From Clostridia bacterium (GTDB lineage: Bacteria > Bacillota > Clostridia > Oscillospirales > CAG-272): a DNA stretch of 56,370 bases. Both the position numbers and the translations under genes were made by a program. Below the pieces are notes generated by a model. The model worked only from the letters and a program-made list of their open reading frames with translations. It was not told where the DNA came from and searched no databases. Below are positions 15,967 to 25,465 of this stretch, one piece after another. Each line of letters starts with the position of its first letter. Positions within the stretch are counted from its first letter, which is position 1. The DNA is taken from contig JAFTSB010000015.1 of the NCBI GenBank assembly GCA_017461945.1, forward strand, positions 1 through 56,370, given 5' to 3'.

Positions 15967-15979
15967 GTTTATATCTAAA

Positions 15980-16813
15980 TTACTTTTTCAACTCCTCCAG
16001 CAGCACGGGGATGGCCTTTTCAAATTGCGTACCATACCAATGCTCCTTGGCAGTGGCCTTCATGCCGGCAAGGGTAAAGTTGCCTGCCACACGTGCGGCC
16101 TCCAGCGGCGACTTGCCGCAAACCAAAGCGCCCGTAAAGGCGGAGGCAAAAATATCACCCGTTCCGTGACAGCTGCGGTCCAGCCGTTCGTGATAATAAT
16201 AGGAGATCTCTTTGTCGCCTTGTGAGAGAATGGCGATGCCCAGCTTGCCGGGTTCATAGCAGATGCCGGTGATCACCACTGTCTTGGCGCCCAGCGCCAG
16301 TACCTTGTCCATCAGCTCGCGCACATAGCGTTCATCATATCCCGCATCCACATAGGGGGTGTCGGTCATCATGCAAGCCTCGGTAATATTGGGCAAGGCA
16401 ATATCGGCCACACCGCAAAGAGAGGCCATGTGGTGGGCAAAGACCTCATCAAAGCCATAATACAGCTTTCCGTGGTCGGCCATGGCCGGATCTACAATTT
16501 TCAAGCACTTGGAGGAGCCAAGGCGCACAAACAGATCCTTGACCAGATCGATCTGGCGGTTGCTGCCAAGATAGCCGGTATAGATCGCATCAAAGCGGAT
16601 CCCCTCCTTTTCCCAATGATCTACAATACCGGGGATGTCCTCGGTCAGATCACGAAAGGTCCACCCTTGAAAACCGCCGGTGTGGGTGGAAAGCACAGCA
16701 GAGGGGAGAATAGCGGTCTCAATGCCGCAGGCCGAAATAATGGGCAGTGCTACCGTCAGCGAGCATTGCCCCACACAGGAAATATCCTGTACCGTTAAAA
16801 CCTTTTTATCCAT
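15980..16813 (-). CDS. pdxY: Pyridoxamine kinase (PdxY type)
   Basis: A 277-aa ribokinase-like protein. The start at 16813 follows AAAGGAGCCCATCAC; the open frame upstream is not needed. Typical features are VQDISCVGQCS at the N-terminus, LSTHTGGF in the vitamin-binding lid, DPAMADHGKLY, LPNITEACMMT, and the anion-hole motif CHGTGDIFASAF with the catalytic Asp. It would phosphorylate pyridoxal or pyridoxamine with ATP in the PLP salvage pathway. The exact vitamer preference cannot be read. PLP is needed by the tryptophanase-type lyase also in this window. Confidence 0.88.
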   Translation of the reverse strand: MDKKVLTVQDISCVGQCSLTVALPIISACGIETAILPSAVLSTHTGGFQGWTFRDLTEDIPGIVDHWEKEGIRFDAIYTGYLGSNRQIDLVKDLFVRLGSSKCLKIVDPAMADHGKLYYGFDEVFAHHMASLCGVADIALPNITEACMMTDTPYVDAGYDERYVRELMDKVLALGAKTVVITGICYEPGKLGIAILSQGDKEISYYYHERLDRSCHGTGDIFASAFTGALVCGKSPLEAARVAGNFTLAGMKATAKEHWYGTQFEKAIPVLLEELKK

Positions 16814-16929
16814 GTGATGGGCTCCTTTTTGAGATGTAATGATTATACACCTGTTCTGATAGGAATAAAAGCACCAAAAATCGAAGAATTTATAGAACCA
16901 GATTGTCGTTCTTTTTGAGAGAATGCCAG

Positions 16930-16937
16930 CATAGAAT
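16930..16937 (+). promoter_or_regulatory. Possible sigma-E -10 element before spoIIIA
   Basis: CATAGAAT differs at one position from the mother-cell sigma-E -10 consensus CATACAAT and lies 24 bases before spoIIIAA. No convincing -35 box is visible, so this is weak. Confidence 0.3.
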
Positions 16938-16961
16938 ATCTGTAAAAAAGGGGGTAAGGAC

Positions 16962-17879
16962 ATGCAGCATATTGTTGTGGGGGATCGGCAGCTGTTGCCG
17001 GGCGTATTGACTTCAATACTCCCTGCCCGTCTTTGCCGCCAGGTAGAGGAGGCTACGCCTGCCGGCTTGGTGCCCGAAGAGCTACGGGTGCGACGGGGGA
17101 GAGCTGCCTCGGTAACCGTATCCGGTCGCAACATTCGGCTTTGCACTATTTTATCGGGCGCGGAAATGGACGACCTCCTGCTTGCGATGTGTGAGGGGTC
17201 GCTATACGCCCATAGCGAAACCGTCAGCCGCGGCTATCTGATCCTAAAGGACGGCATTCGTGTGGGGGTATGCGGCAGGGCCGGTGTGGTGGACGGAAGG
17301 GTGATGGGGGTCAGCGATGTCAGCGCCCTTTGCATCCGCCTGCCTCACCCGACACCGCCCATTGGTTGTGAGATCGTTTCCCTGCTGCATCAACTGGAGC
17401 TGACCCGGGGCGTGCTGATCTATGGCCCACCTGCTGAGGGCAAAACCAGCCTTTTGCGCAGTGTAGCGGCACAGATGGCTGGCGGTGAGCATCCTTTACG
17501 GGTGGCGGTGGTGGATACCCGAGGAGAGTTGGGCTTTTCGCTGGGGTCTCCCGCTTTGCTGATAGACCTGCTATCCGGCTATCCCAGAGGATTAGGGATC
17601 TCGGTGGCCACGCGCACCTTATCGGCACAGTTGATCGTGTGCGACGAGATCGGTGACATGGGCGAGGCCAAGGAGATCGTAGAGGCGCATAACAGCGGCG
17701 TGCCCTTGTTGGCCTCTGCTCACGCTGCGTGTATTGAGGAGCTACTGGCGCGGCCGGGCATGCGCCTTTTGCACGAATCGCGCTGTTTTGGGGCATACGT
17801 GCGGCTGTTTCGGCAACCGGGGAACTTTCAATTCCGGTATGATATTTTAGGTTGGGAGGCGGCGGATGGGCTTCTTTAA
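16962..17879 (+). CDS. spoIIIAA: Stage III sporulation protein AA (ATPase)
   Basis: The 305-aa protein is the secretion-type ATPase of the SpoIIIA-SpoIIQ channel that links mother cell and forespore. Walker A GPPAEGKTS is at 155-163 and a Walker B-like LIVCDEIG at about 224-231. The N-terminal half has SpoIIIAA features such as LRVRRGRAAS and SRGYLILKDGIRVGVCGRAG. It is predicted cytoplasmic at the mother-cell side. The start follows AAGGGGGTAAGGAC. It is the first gene of a seven-gene operon and overlaps spoIIIAB by 14 bases. Confidence 0.95.
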   Translation: MQHIVVGDRQLLPGVLTSILPARLCRQVEEATPAGLVPEELRVRRGRAASVTVSGRNIRLCTILSGAEMDDLLLAMCEGSLYAHSETVSRGYLILKDGIRVGVCGRAGVVDGRVMGVSDVSALCIRLPHPTPPIGCEIVSLLHQLELTRGVLIYGPPAEGKTSLLRSVAAQMAGGEHPLRVAVVDTRGELGFSLGSPALLIDLLSGYPRGLGISVATRTLSAQLIVCDEIGDMGEAKEIVEAHNSGVPLLASAHAACIEELLARPGMRLLHESRCFGAYVRLFRQPGNFQFRYDILGWEAADGLL

Positions 17880-18345
17880 ACCGATCGGCATCGGGCTGAT
17901 CCTGCTTTGTGGCGTGCTGGCCGGACTTGCTTTTTCTGCCTTTGAAAAAAGGCGTTGCCGGCAAGCCGAGGGCTTTGTTGCCCTGTTGCAGCACATTCGC
18001 CTGCAAATTGACTGCTATTCCTTGCCCGTTGCCCGTATTCTGGCCTTGTGTGACGACGGTATTTTGGCAGCCTGCGGTATTGAAACCGCCGATCTGGAGG
18101 ATTTTCAAAGCCTTCTGAAGGGCACACGGCTGTATTTGCCGGAGGAAATGTGCCGCTTGCTGTGGGATTTTTCAGCGCAGCTGGGGGGCAGTTATCGGGG
18201 CGATCAGCTGCGGTGCTGCGATTATTTTCTGGGGCGCTTGATCCCTTGTTGTGACCGCTTGCGTGGAGAGCTCCCCAAACGGGAAAAGATGGCGCTGATC
18301 CTGCCTGCAGCGCTGGCCGCTGCGCTGGTTTTGCTGCTGCTCTAA
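17866..18345 (+). CDS. spoIIIAB: Stage III sporulation protein AB
   Basis: The 159-aa protein has transmembrane segments at both ends (about 6-25 and 143-159). Between them is a helical domain with the EGFVALLQHIRLQIDCY pattern of SpoIIIAB, similar to GspF-type platform proteins. It would sit in the mother-cell membrane as part of the SpoIIIA complex. It starts inside the end of spoIIIAA, so translation is coupled. Confidence 0.93.
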   Translation: MGFFKPIGIGLILLCGVLAGLAFSAFEKRRCRQAEGFVALLQHIRLQIDCYSLPVARILALCDDGILAACGIETADLEDFQSLLKGTRLYLPEEMCRLLWDFSAQLGGSYRGDQLRCCDYFLGRLIPCCDRLRGELPKREKMALILPAALAAALVLLLL

Positions 18346-18367
18346 ATCCAAAAAAGGAGAAAAATCA

Positions 18368-18562
18368 ATGGACGTTAGCCTGATTTTGCGTGTTGCCGGT
18401 GTGGGACTTTTGGTGGCGGTGGCCGTACAGATCCTGCAAAAAAGTGGCCGGGATGAGCAAGGAACCTTCGTAGTGATCGCGGGCATCATTGTGGTGCTTT
18501 TGATGCTGGTGCAGGAGATTGGTACGTTGTTTGATACCGTTCGCGGTATATTTGGCTTTTGA
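18368..18562 (+). CDS. spoIIIAC: Stage III sporulation protein AC
   Basis: A 64-aa protein with two transmembrane helices (about 6-24 and 33-55) and the conserved-looking connecting segment LQKSGRDEQG. This is the usual length and topology of SpoIIIAC. The start follows AAAAGGAG. The stop overlaps the region where spoIIIAD begins. Confidence 0.93.
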   Translation: MDVSLILRVAGVGLLVAVAVQILQKSGRDEQGTFVVIAGIIVVLLMLVQEIGTLFDTVRGIFGF

Positions 18563-18567
18563 GTGGT

Positions 18568-18954
18568 ATGGGCATTGTGCAGATGGCAGGGGTGGCCTTG
18601 CTTTCCGTGGCCTTGATCCTGCTGATAAAGGAGCTGCGCCCTACCCTTTCCTTGCCCTTGCGCTTGGCGGCAAGCCTTGTGCTATTCGGGGGAGCCATAG
18701 CGCTTTTCGCCCCTATATTGGCGAAAATGCAGGGACTGTTTGCGCTATCTGGCGGCGAGGAATATGCCTCCCTCCTCTTGCGCGCCACAGGGGTTGCTCT
18801 GCTCTGCGAACTGACTGCCTCTTTTTGCCGCGATCTTGGCGAGGGGACGGTAGCACTTGGGGTGCAGACCTTTGGCAAGCTGGAAATATTACTGCTATGC
18901 TTGCCTTTGCTGGATGATGTGATGGAAATGGCAAAGGAGCTGTTGAAAATTTGA
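18568..18954 (+). CDS. spoIIIAD: Stage III sporulation protein AD
   Basis: The 128-aa protein has about four transmembrane segments and the motif LIKELRPTLSLPLRLAASL. The ATG at 18568 gives an N-terminus MGIVQMAGVAL that aligns with the usual MxIxQIVG start of SpoIIIAD. A TTG at 18559, overlapping the spoIIIAC stop, is an alternative. Integral membrane component of the SpoIIIA complex. Confidence 0.9.
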   Translation: MGIVQMAGVALLSVALILLIKELRPTLSLPLRLAASLVLFGGAIALFAPILAKMQGLFALSGGEEYASLLLRATGVALLCELTASFCRDLGEGTVALGVQTFGKLEILLLCLPLLDDVMEMAKELLKI

Positions 18955-20126
18955 AAAAAATAGGCATACGGTGCGTGATTTTTGGTATTTTGGTGGTGTT
19001 TTTCACACTTTTTGCCGCTGCTGAGGACCCCGATCAAAGCACCGAAACACCGCCGGAGGAAATGGAAATACAAGAGAAACTGGATGGCTTTATGGGGGCC
19101 ATTCCGCCGGAGGTAGCCGCGTGCTTACCTGCAGAATTTTTTGGCGAAAATATGGCAGAGATGGCCGTTGGTGTGCAGGAGGCCGGCTCCGTGCAAGCGG
19201 TGCTTGCGCAGGTATGGCGTATCTTGGGGGCTTCCCTTCGGCAGCAGCTTGCCCTTTTGGCGCGGATCTGCGGCATACTGGTGCTATCGGCGGTGGTCAG
19301 ATTGCTATCCCTGCAGCTACAAAGCGGTGAGGGTGTGAGCCGCGCCGCCGGCTTTTGCAGCACATTAGCCATGGTTTCGGTGCTGTTTTCGACACAACGG
19401 TCGCGTTTTTTGAGCCTTTCTTCCTATTTTACAGCCACGCAGCAGCTCTGCGCAGCGTCGGTTCCACTGATGGGCGCGTTGTACGCAATGGGCGGCAATG
19501 TAGGGGCGGCGGTGGCGCACCATGGCGTCATGACGGCCTTTCTGGCAATGCTGGAAACCGTGATCAGCGGCACCGTAATGCCTGTGGCCGGTATTTGTCT
19601 GGCGCTTGCCTTGGCTGATGCGCTATCGGGCAAAAGCGCATTGCGTTCGCTTGCAGGATTGATCAAACGGACATACACGCTGACCTTTTCCTTTTTGATG
19701 CTGTTGCTTTGTGGCATTTTGGGCATACAGACCACGTTAGCCAAGGGTGGTGACACGCTCGCCCTGCGCACGGTTCGTTTTGCCGCCGGTAGCTTTTTGC
19801 CCGTGGTAGGTGGCTCGATATCAGAAGCATTGCGCACCGTTTCCGGCAGCGTGACCTATCTGCGCGCGGTAGTGGGTAGCGGCGTGATCGTGGTTTTTTT
19901 GCTGTCGTTTTTGCCTGTGTTTTTGCCGTTGCTGCTGGGGCGTATTACCTTTCAACTGGGTGGGGCTGCAGCCAAGCTGTTAGGCTGCGATCATGAGGAA
20001 AAGCTGTTATCCGAGTTGGCTGCGGTCTATGGCTATTTTATGGCCGTGGTCGCTTCGTTGTTTGTGATGATCGTGTTTTCTCTCACGTTATTCACGCGCT
20101 GTGCCACGGCAGGAGGCGGCGGATGA
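18951..20126 (+). CDS. spoIIIAE: Stage III sporulation protein AE
   Basis: The 391-aa protein begins with a TTG overlapping the spoIIIAD stop (TTGA). It has a signal-like hydrophobic segment (about 5-24), an acidic extracytoplasmic stretch, and then multiple transmembrane helices from about residue 90 to the C-terminus. This is the normal SpoIIIAE layout. It is the largest membrane subunit of the channel complex. It overlaps spoIIIAF by four bases. Confidence 0.93.
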   Translation: MKKIGIRCVIFGILVVFFTLFAAAEDPDQSTETPPEEMEIQEKLDGFMGAIPPEVAACLPAEFFGENMAEMAVGVQEAGSVQAVLAQVWRILGASLRQQLALLARICGILVLSAVVRLLSLQLQSGEGVSRAAGFCSTLAMVSVLFSTQRSRFLSLSSYFTATQQLCAASVPLMGALYAMGGNVGAAVAHHGVMTAFLAMLETVISGTVMPVAGICLALALADALSGKSALRSLAGLIKRTYTLTFSFLMLLLCGILGIQTTLAKGGDTLALRTVRFAAGSFLPVVGGSISEALRTVSGSVTYLRAVVGSGVIVVFLLSFLPVFLPLLLGRITFQLGGAAAKLLGCDHEEKLLSELAAVYGYFMAVVASLFVMIVFSLTLFTRCATAGGGG

Positions 20127-20599
20127 GCGGAACGATTTTAGGGTTGCTGGGTGTTACGCTGGCGGCCGCTATGGGCGAGCTTTTACTGCCCTCGGAGGGC
20201 AAGGGAGGCACCAAAGCATTTTTGCACTTTCTTACTGCACTGATACTGTTACTGCTGCTGGTGCGGCCCTTTTTTGCCTTTCTGCAAACAGAGGAGCTTC
20301 CCTTGCCGGGGGAGCTGGCTTTTGCGGATGAGGAGGCGCTGACTGCCGATTATCAGCAGATGTTTTCCGGGGCGGTGGCCGCGCGTAGCGCGAATCAACT
20401 GCGTGAGGGAGTTACTTCCCTTCTGGTACAAAAATTTCATCTGTCAGAGAAATCGCTTTGGGTGGGCGTTGTGCTAAACGATGACGGTGAGCTGCAAGAG
20501 ATTGCGGTACACCTTTCGGGTGAAGCCCTTTTGTGTGACCCACAGGAGATAGAAGCCTATTTAAAGGAATACTTTACGTGTAAGGTGGAGGTGCGGTAA
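20123..20599 (+). CDS. spoIIIAF: Stage III sporulation protein AF
   Basis: The 158-aa protein has two N-terminal transmembrane helices (about 5-22 and 33-52). The C-terminal soluble domain begins around residue 75 with a ring-building-motif-like alternation (SLWVGVVLNDDGELQEIAVH). This matches SpoIIIAF, thought to form part of the ring assembly. It overlaps both neighbours by one to four bases. Confidence 0.93.
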   Translation: MSGTILGLLGVTLAAAMGELLLPSEGKGGTKAFLHFLTALILLLLLVRPFFAFLQTEELPLPGELAFADEEALTADYQQMFSGAVAARSANQLREGVTSLLVQKFHLSEKSLWVGVVLNDDGELQEIAVHLSGEALLCDPQEIEAYLKEYFTCKVEVR

Positions 20600-21114
20600 T
20601 GGGATATGGAGAACGGATGAAACGCAAGGGGCGTGGTCTTTGGGATTTTCTTCGTCACCGCGGCAAGCTGTGGCTGTTGATCGGTGGAGCGTTGCTGGGG
20701 GTGATGCTATTGATCCTTGGCGGCGCTGATGCAAAAGAAAGTGAAACGACCTCTGAGACCGAGGTTGTGACACAAGCCGACGCAGCCGATCTGATGGAAT
20801 ATCAAAAAGTGCTGGAAAGTCAGCTGGAGGCCTTGTGTAACGCAGTGGCAGGCGTGAGTAAGGCTGAGGTAGCCATTACGTTGGGCAGCGGCTATCGCAT
20901 GGTTTATGTCACCGACAGCGATGGCAAGCTGGCCACGACGGGAGCGGGCAGTTCGGAGCAGGCGGTATATCGCACCCTGCAACCCCCAACCGTGGTGGGC
21001 GTGGGCATTGTGTGCAAGGGGGGCGACGATGCCCACGTTCAAATGCAGCTGACCGAGCTGATCTCTACCACTCTTGGTATTACCACCAACCGGGTCTGCA
21101 TCACGGGGAAATAA
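20599..21114 (+). CDS. spoIIIAG: Stage III sporulation protein AG
   Basis: The 171-aa protein has one transmembrane helix (about 25-42), a linker, and then the SpoIIIAG ring-building domain (EYQKVLESQLEALCNAV, AEVAITLGSGYRMVYV, VVGVGIVCKGG). In Bacillus SpoIIIAG forms a large ring in the intermembrane space. The ATG overlaps the spoIIIAF stop. It is the last gene of the operon here. The usual next gene, spoIIIAH, is absent and a terminator follows. Confidence 0.93.
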   Translation: MGYGERMKRKGRGLWDFLRHRGKLWLLIGGALLGVMLLILGGADAKESETTSETEVVTQADAADLMEYQKVLESQLEALCNAVAGVSKAEVAITLGSGYRMVYVTDSDGKLATTGAGSSEQAVYRTLQPPTVVGVGIVCKGGDDAHVQMQLTELISTTLGITTNRVCITGK

Positions 21115-21229
21115 CCCAAAACGCTGAAAACGCGCAGTAATAGAAATTCCGAATATTAAAAATGGAAAATAATACATAGGAATTAGAAAAATATAATATA
21201 AAAACTGGAAACATGAACGAAGCAATAAG

Positions 21230-21268
21230 AAAGAGCGTGCCTTGGTCAACCAAGACACGCTCTTTGCT
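21230..21268. terminator. Bidirectional terminator between spoIIIA and V-ATPase operons
   Basis: AAAGAGCGTG-C-CTTGG, TCAA loop, CCAAG-A-CACGCTCTTT, followed by a T-rich run. About 115 bases of AT-rich DNA without a gene precede it after spoIIIAG. Confidence 0.88.
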
Positions 21269-21270
21269 TT

Positions 21271-21957
21271 TTATACGGATTCCTCTTCCTCATCGGGAAA
21301 GAACGAGTGCTTTTCCTTGATTTGTGCGGCTACCATCATATCCTTGACCTTCATCAGTCGCGTGATATTGCCGCGCTCGTTTTCATCCAATTTCATTTTG
21401 ATGCTGCGGATCGCCGAAAGATAGCGGGGCATCATAATATGCTCCAGCGCGTTTACGCGTCGCCTGGTGCGCTCGATCTCCTCAGCCAACAGCTGCGCTT
21501 CTTTTTCCAGCGCGGCCATGTGCAGCATTTCGTCACGGATATCACCCAATCGGGTCAGTGCCACATCCAGCTCGCCGGAGGTGGCGGCCAAACCGTAATT
21601 AAAGCTATCCTCGGGCTTGCCGCTGTGAGGGGCGATGAAAAGGTCAGGGACGGTCACGCTCATCTGATTGCGATAGGTGACCGTGACCTCAGTCGCTTTA
21701 CGGGGGAGCATCAGCGCGGCGTGGAGCTCCTCGGGGGTGCCGACAGCGCCGGCGATGGCAAAGGCGGCATAGGCCTGCGTCAGCTCTTGCTCTACGTGTT
21801 GTCGCAGCTCGCGGTCGCGCCGAACCACATCCAGAAAGCGTCGCATCAGCTCGTCGCGCTTATCCTTGAGCAGCTTATGGCCGCGGCGCGCCGTCTGATA
21901 GCGCGCCTGCAGCTTTTTCAGCTCCATGCGTGTGGGGTTTACTCGGATTTCAGCCAT
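21271..21957 (-). CDS. atpD: V-type ATP synthase subunit D
   Basis: A 228-aa protein, the central rotor shaft linking catalytic head and membrane ring. It has the subunit D hallmarks MAEIRVNPTRMELKKLQARY at the N-terminus, long N- and C-terminal helices for the coiled coil, and the RRVNALEHIMMP block followed by the C-terminal helix. The start at 21957 is chosen because family members begin MAxxxxNPTRMEL. The gene is last in the operon, 10 bases after subunit B. The acidic tail PDEEEESV is unremarkable. Confidence 0.95.
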   Translation of the reverse strand: MAEIRVNPTRMELKKLQARYQTARRGHKLLKDKRDELMRRFLDVVRRDRELRQHVEQELTQAYAAFAIAGAVGTPEELHAALMLPRKATEVTVTYRNQMSVTVPDLFIAPHSGKPEDSFNYGLAATSGELDVALTRLGDIRDEMLHMAALEKEAQLLAEEIERTRRRVNALEHIMMPRYLSAIRSIKMKLDENERGNITRLMKVKDMMVAAQIKEKHSFFPDEEEESV

Positions 21958-21967
21958 AGGATCATCC

Positions 21968-23356
21968 TCACACACCCGTTTCGGTGTCGGCAGGGCGGTA
22001 TTTGGCCACCAGCTTGGGATCAATGCGCTTCAGCTCGCTGCGGGGCAGGATCGAAAGCAGCTTCCAACCAAGGTCCAGCGTTTCTTCGATCGAACGGTTC
22101 TCATAAAAGCCCTGGCCGACGTATTCGGCCTCAAAGGCATCGGCAAACTTAGCATAAAGGCGATCCAGCGGTGTCAATGCCGCTTCACCCAAGACTACCA
22201 TCAGCTCCTTGGCATCCTTGCCTCTGGCATAGGCCGCAAACAGTTGGTTCATGGTGCCGGCGTGATCCTCACGTGTCTTGCCCTTGCCAATGCCTTTGTC
22301 CTTGAGTCGGGAAAGGGAAGGGAGCACGTCAACGGGGGGCAGAATGCCCTTGCGGTACAGCTCACGGGAAAGAATGATCTGTCCCTCGGTAATATAACCG
22401 GTCAGATCGGGAATGGGATGGGTCTTATCATCCTCGGGCATGGTGAGAATGGGGATCATTGTAATCGAGCCCTCACAGCCCTCCTTGCGGCCTGCGCGCT
22501 CGTACATAGTGGCAAGATCGGTGTACAGATAGCCGGGATATCCACGGCGGCCGGGCACCTCCTTGCGGGCGGCGGAAACCTCGCGCAGCGCCTCCGCATA
22601 GTTGGTCATATCGGTCATAATGACCAGCACGTGCATGTTTTGCTCAAAGGCCAGATATTCCGCTGCGGTCAGCGCCATACGGGGGGTGGTAATGCGCTCA
22701 ATGGCAGGGTCGGAGGCCAGATTGATAAATAGCACGGTGCGATCCAATGCGCCGGTACGACGGAAGTCGGAAATAAAGAAATCTGCCTCCTCAAAGGTGA
22801 TGCCGATGGCGGCAAAAACCACAGCAAATTTCTCATCGTTGCCCAGCACCTTGGCTTGTCTTGCGATCTGCGCCGCAAGGTTGGCGTGAGGAAGGCCGGA
22901 GCCCGAAAAAATCGGCAATTTCTGACCACGTACCAGGGTATTTAAGCCGTCGATGGTGGAAATACCGGTTTGAATAAATTCAGAGGGATAATGGCGCGCC
23001 GCAGGATTCATGGGGCTGCCGTTGATATCCAGCGTCTTGGCGGCCAGAATGGGGGCACCCCCATCCATGGGCTCGCCCATACCGTCCAGCACACGGCCCA
23101 GCATATGCTCCGAAACAGAGAGTTCCACGCCGTGGCCCATAAAGCGTACCTTGCTTTGGGAAAGGGATAGACCTGCGGCCGAGTCAAACAGCTGCACCAG
23201 CACGTTGCGGCCATTGACCTCCAGCACGCGACAACGGCGGATCTCGCCGTTGGGCAGTTCAATTTCACCCAGCTCGTCAAATTTTACGCCGTCCACCTGC
23301 TTTACCAGCATCAAAGGGCCGGCAACCTCTTCGATCGTTTTGTATTCGCGGATCAT
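21968..23356 (-). CDS. atpB: V-type ATP synthase subunit B
   Basis: The 462-aa regulatory, non-catalytic subunit of the V1 head. The start at 23356 follows GGGAGG and matches the usual MxxEYxTIxEVAGPLM start. It has the typical [42 protein letters not shown]-like region (residues about 130-165), without a true Walker A. It alternates with subunit A in the hexamer. Fourteen bases separate it from the subunit A stop. Confidence 0.96.
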   Translation of the reverse strand: MIREYKTIEEVAGPLMLVKQVDGVKFDELGEIELPNGEIRRCRVLEVNGRNVLVQLFDSAAGLSLSQSKVRFMGHGVELSVSEHMLGRVLDGMGEPMDGGAPILAAKTLDINGSPMNPAARHYPSEFIQTGISTIDGLNTLVRGQKLPIFSGSGLPHANLAAQIARQAKVLGNDEKFAVVFAAIGITFEEADFFISDFRRTGALDRTVLFINLASDPAIERITTPRMALTAAEYLAFEQNMHVLVIMTDMTNYAEALREVSAARKEVPGRRGYPGYLYTDLATMYERAGRKEGCEGSITMIPILTMPEDDKTHPIPDLTGYITEGQIILSRELYRKGILPPVDVLPSLSRLKDKGIGKGKTREDHAGTMNQLFAAYARGKDAKELMVVLGEAALTPLDRLYAKFADAFEAEYVGQGFYENRSIEETLDLGWKLLSILPRSELKRIDPKLVAKYRPADTETGV

Positions 23357-23370
23357 GCAGCTGCCTCCCT

Positions 23371-25140
23371 TCACGCCGGATCGGCGGCCAGCAGGGCAGT
23401 GATCTGTTGATCGGCCTCGGCCTCGATTTCGGCACATTTGTCACGAAATTCTGCAAACGGTATGGATTTTGCGCGACCAATAGCTTCTCTTACGGGCAGA
23501 TCTGCCAATGCATTGATCTCAGCACCCTTGGCCACGGCCCCGCGCATTTTTTGATCAAAGGAAAGAATCAAAGACATCAGGCCGTACATCTTGCCGGCCT
23601 GGGTATAGGCATCATCGGTCATAAAGGCGTTCTGCTGCAAAAAGTCCTCGCGGATCGACCGTGCCGTTTCCAAGGTGATGCGGTCATCGGCAGACAGGGC
23701 ATCCATGCCCACCAGCTTTACGATCTCCTGCAGCTCGCTTTCGGTTTGCAAAATGCGTAGCAGCTCACCGGTTTTTGCCATCCAATCGGGGGCGACACGC
23801 GCCGCAAACCAGTCATTCAACCGATCCCGGTACAGGGAATAGGAATTGAGCCAGTTGATGGCAGGGAAGTGTCTTGCATAAGCAAGGGCGGAATCCAGTC
23901 CCCAGAACACCTTGACGATGCGCAGGGTGGCTTGGGTCACAGGCTCGGAAATGTCGCCTCCCTGCGGCGAAACGGCACCAACGGCCGTCAGCGACGCGGT
24001 GCGGGTGTCGGAGCCAAGGCAATGCACCTTGCCCGCGCGTTCGTAAAACTGTGCCAAACGGGAGGTCAGATAGGCGGGATAGCCCTCCTCACCGGGCATC
24101 TCCTCCAGTCGCCCCGACATCTCGCGCAGGGCCTCTGCCCAGCGGGAGGTAGAGTCGGCGATCACCGCCACGTCATAGCCCATATCGCGATAATATTCCG
24201 CAATGGTGATGCCGGTATAGATCGAGGCCTCGCGTGCCGCCACCGGCATATCCGAGGTGTTGGCGATCAGAATGGTGCGCTCCATCAGTGACTTGCCCGT
24301 ACGGGGGTCGACCAACTCGGGGAACTCACGTAAAACATCGGTCATTTCGTTGCCACGCTCGCCGCAACCGATGTAGACCACCAGATCCACGTCGCTCCAC
24401 TTGGCCAGCTGATGCTGTACCACCGTCTTACCCGAGCCAAAAGGACCGGGCACACAGGCTGTGCCGCCTTTTGCCAGGGGAAACAGCGCATCAATGGTAC
24501 GCTGACCCGAAATCAGGGGCTCGGTGGGGGCCAGCTTTTCGCGGATGGGGCGCGCGCGGCGCACGGGCCAGCGCTGCAGCATGCAAAGGGGCATAATCTC
24601 GCCGCTTGGCAGTCGGAGCTGTGCCACGGTGTCGGTCACAGTGAAGTGGCCGGTGTGGATCTCGGCAATGGTGCCCGAAAGCCCGGGAGGAATCAAGAGC
24701 TTGTGGCGAATGGCGCCACTTTCCTGCACGGTGCCGAACACGTCACCGCCGGTGACCTCCATGCCATAGGAAACGGCAGGCTCAAAATACCAGCGTTTGC
24801 TTCGATCCAAGGCGGGCTCGTCGATGCCCTTGATGATATTGGGACCGTATTTGACACGCATGGTCTCCAAGGGGCGCTGAATACCGTCGTAAATGCTTTG
24901 GATCAGGCCGGGACCCAGCTCCACCGAAAGGGGGGCGCCCGTGGAGATCACGCGGTCGCCGCGCCCAAGGCCGGCGGTTTCCTCATAGACCTGGATCGAG
25001 GCACGATCACCGTGCATTTCGATGATCTCACCGATCAGTCTGGCCTCGCCCACGCGCACCACGTCAAACATATTGGCATTCCGCATTCCCTCGGCAATTA
25101 CCAAGGGGCCGGAGACCTTCAGAATTCTTCCTTCAATCAT
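23371..25140 (-). CDS. atpA: V-type ATP synthase catalytic subunit A
   Basis: A 589-aa catalytic ATPase subunit. Walker A GPFGSGKT is at 232-239, preceded by the A-subunit-specific non-homologous region (about 117-200). The [13 protein letters not shown] and [20 protein letters not shown] motifs are intact. It hydrolyses or makes ATP at the A-B interface. Length and motif order are normal. It is preceded by subunit F with a 13-base gap and followed by subunit B. Confidence 0.97.
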   Translation of the reverse strand: MIEGRILKVSGPLVIAEGMRNANMFDVVRVGEARLIGEIIEMHGDRASIQVYEETAGLGRGDRVISTGAPLSVELGPGLIQSIYDGIQRPLETMRVKYGPNIIKGIDEPALDRSKRWYFEPAVSYGMEVTGGDVFGTVQESGAIRHKLLIPPGLSGTIAEIHTGHFTVTDTVAQLRLPSGEIMPLCMLQRWPVRRARPIREKLAPTEPLISGQRTIDALFPLAKGGTACVPGPFGSGKTVVQHQLAKWSDVDLVVYIGCGERGNEMTDVLREFPELVDPRTGKSLMERTILIANTSDMPVAAREASIYTGITIAEYYRDMGYDVAVIADSTSRWAEALREMSGRLEEMPGEEGYPAYLTSRLAQFYERAGKVHCLGSDTRTASLTAVGAVSPQGGDISEPVTQATLRIVKVFWGLDSALAYARHFPAINWLNSYSLYRDRLNDWFAARVAPDWMAKTGELLRILQTESELQEIVKLVGMDALSADDRITLETARSIREDFLQQNAFMTDDAYTQAGKMYGLMSLILSFDQKMRGAVAKGAEINALADLPVREAIGRAKSIPFAEFRDKCAEIEAEADQQITALLAADPA

Positions 25141-25153
25141 AGCTGTGCATTCC

Positions 25154-25465
25154 TTATTTCAAAATATCGGCACCTACGGCCCGTTCCACAGCGGCGTGCA
25201 GACTGGCCATGCCATATCCCGTTCCCCCGGCTTTGCCCGGAATTACCGTAATGGCAGGGAGGGGGAGATCCTTGTATTTTGCCAGCTCCTCACCAAGAGA
25301 AAGAGCCAGCTCCTCGGTGATAAATATCACCGCATAATCTTCACTTTTGACGGCATTTTTCAATACCGTTGCGGCGTTTTTGGCGTCGGCCTCCATAACG
25401 GTATAACCCAGAGGGAGAAAGCAAAGAGTGCTTTCCCGATCCCCGATCATTCCAATCTTATACAT
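25154..25465 (-). CDS. atpF: V-type ATP synthase subunit F
   Basis: The 103-aa small central-stalk subunit has the typical [18 protein letters not shown] start and a [20 protein letters not shown] block. The start at 25465 lies eight bases inside the end of the subunit C gene. AAAGGAT precedes it. A longer in-frame extension lacks family similarity. Confidence 0.93.
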   Translation of the reverse strand: MYKIGMIGDRESTLCFLPLGYTVMEADAKNAATVLKNAVKSEDYAVIFITEELALSLGEELAKYKDLPLPAITVIPGKAGGTGYGMASLHAAVERAVGADILK

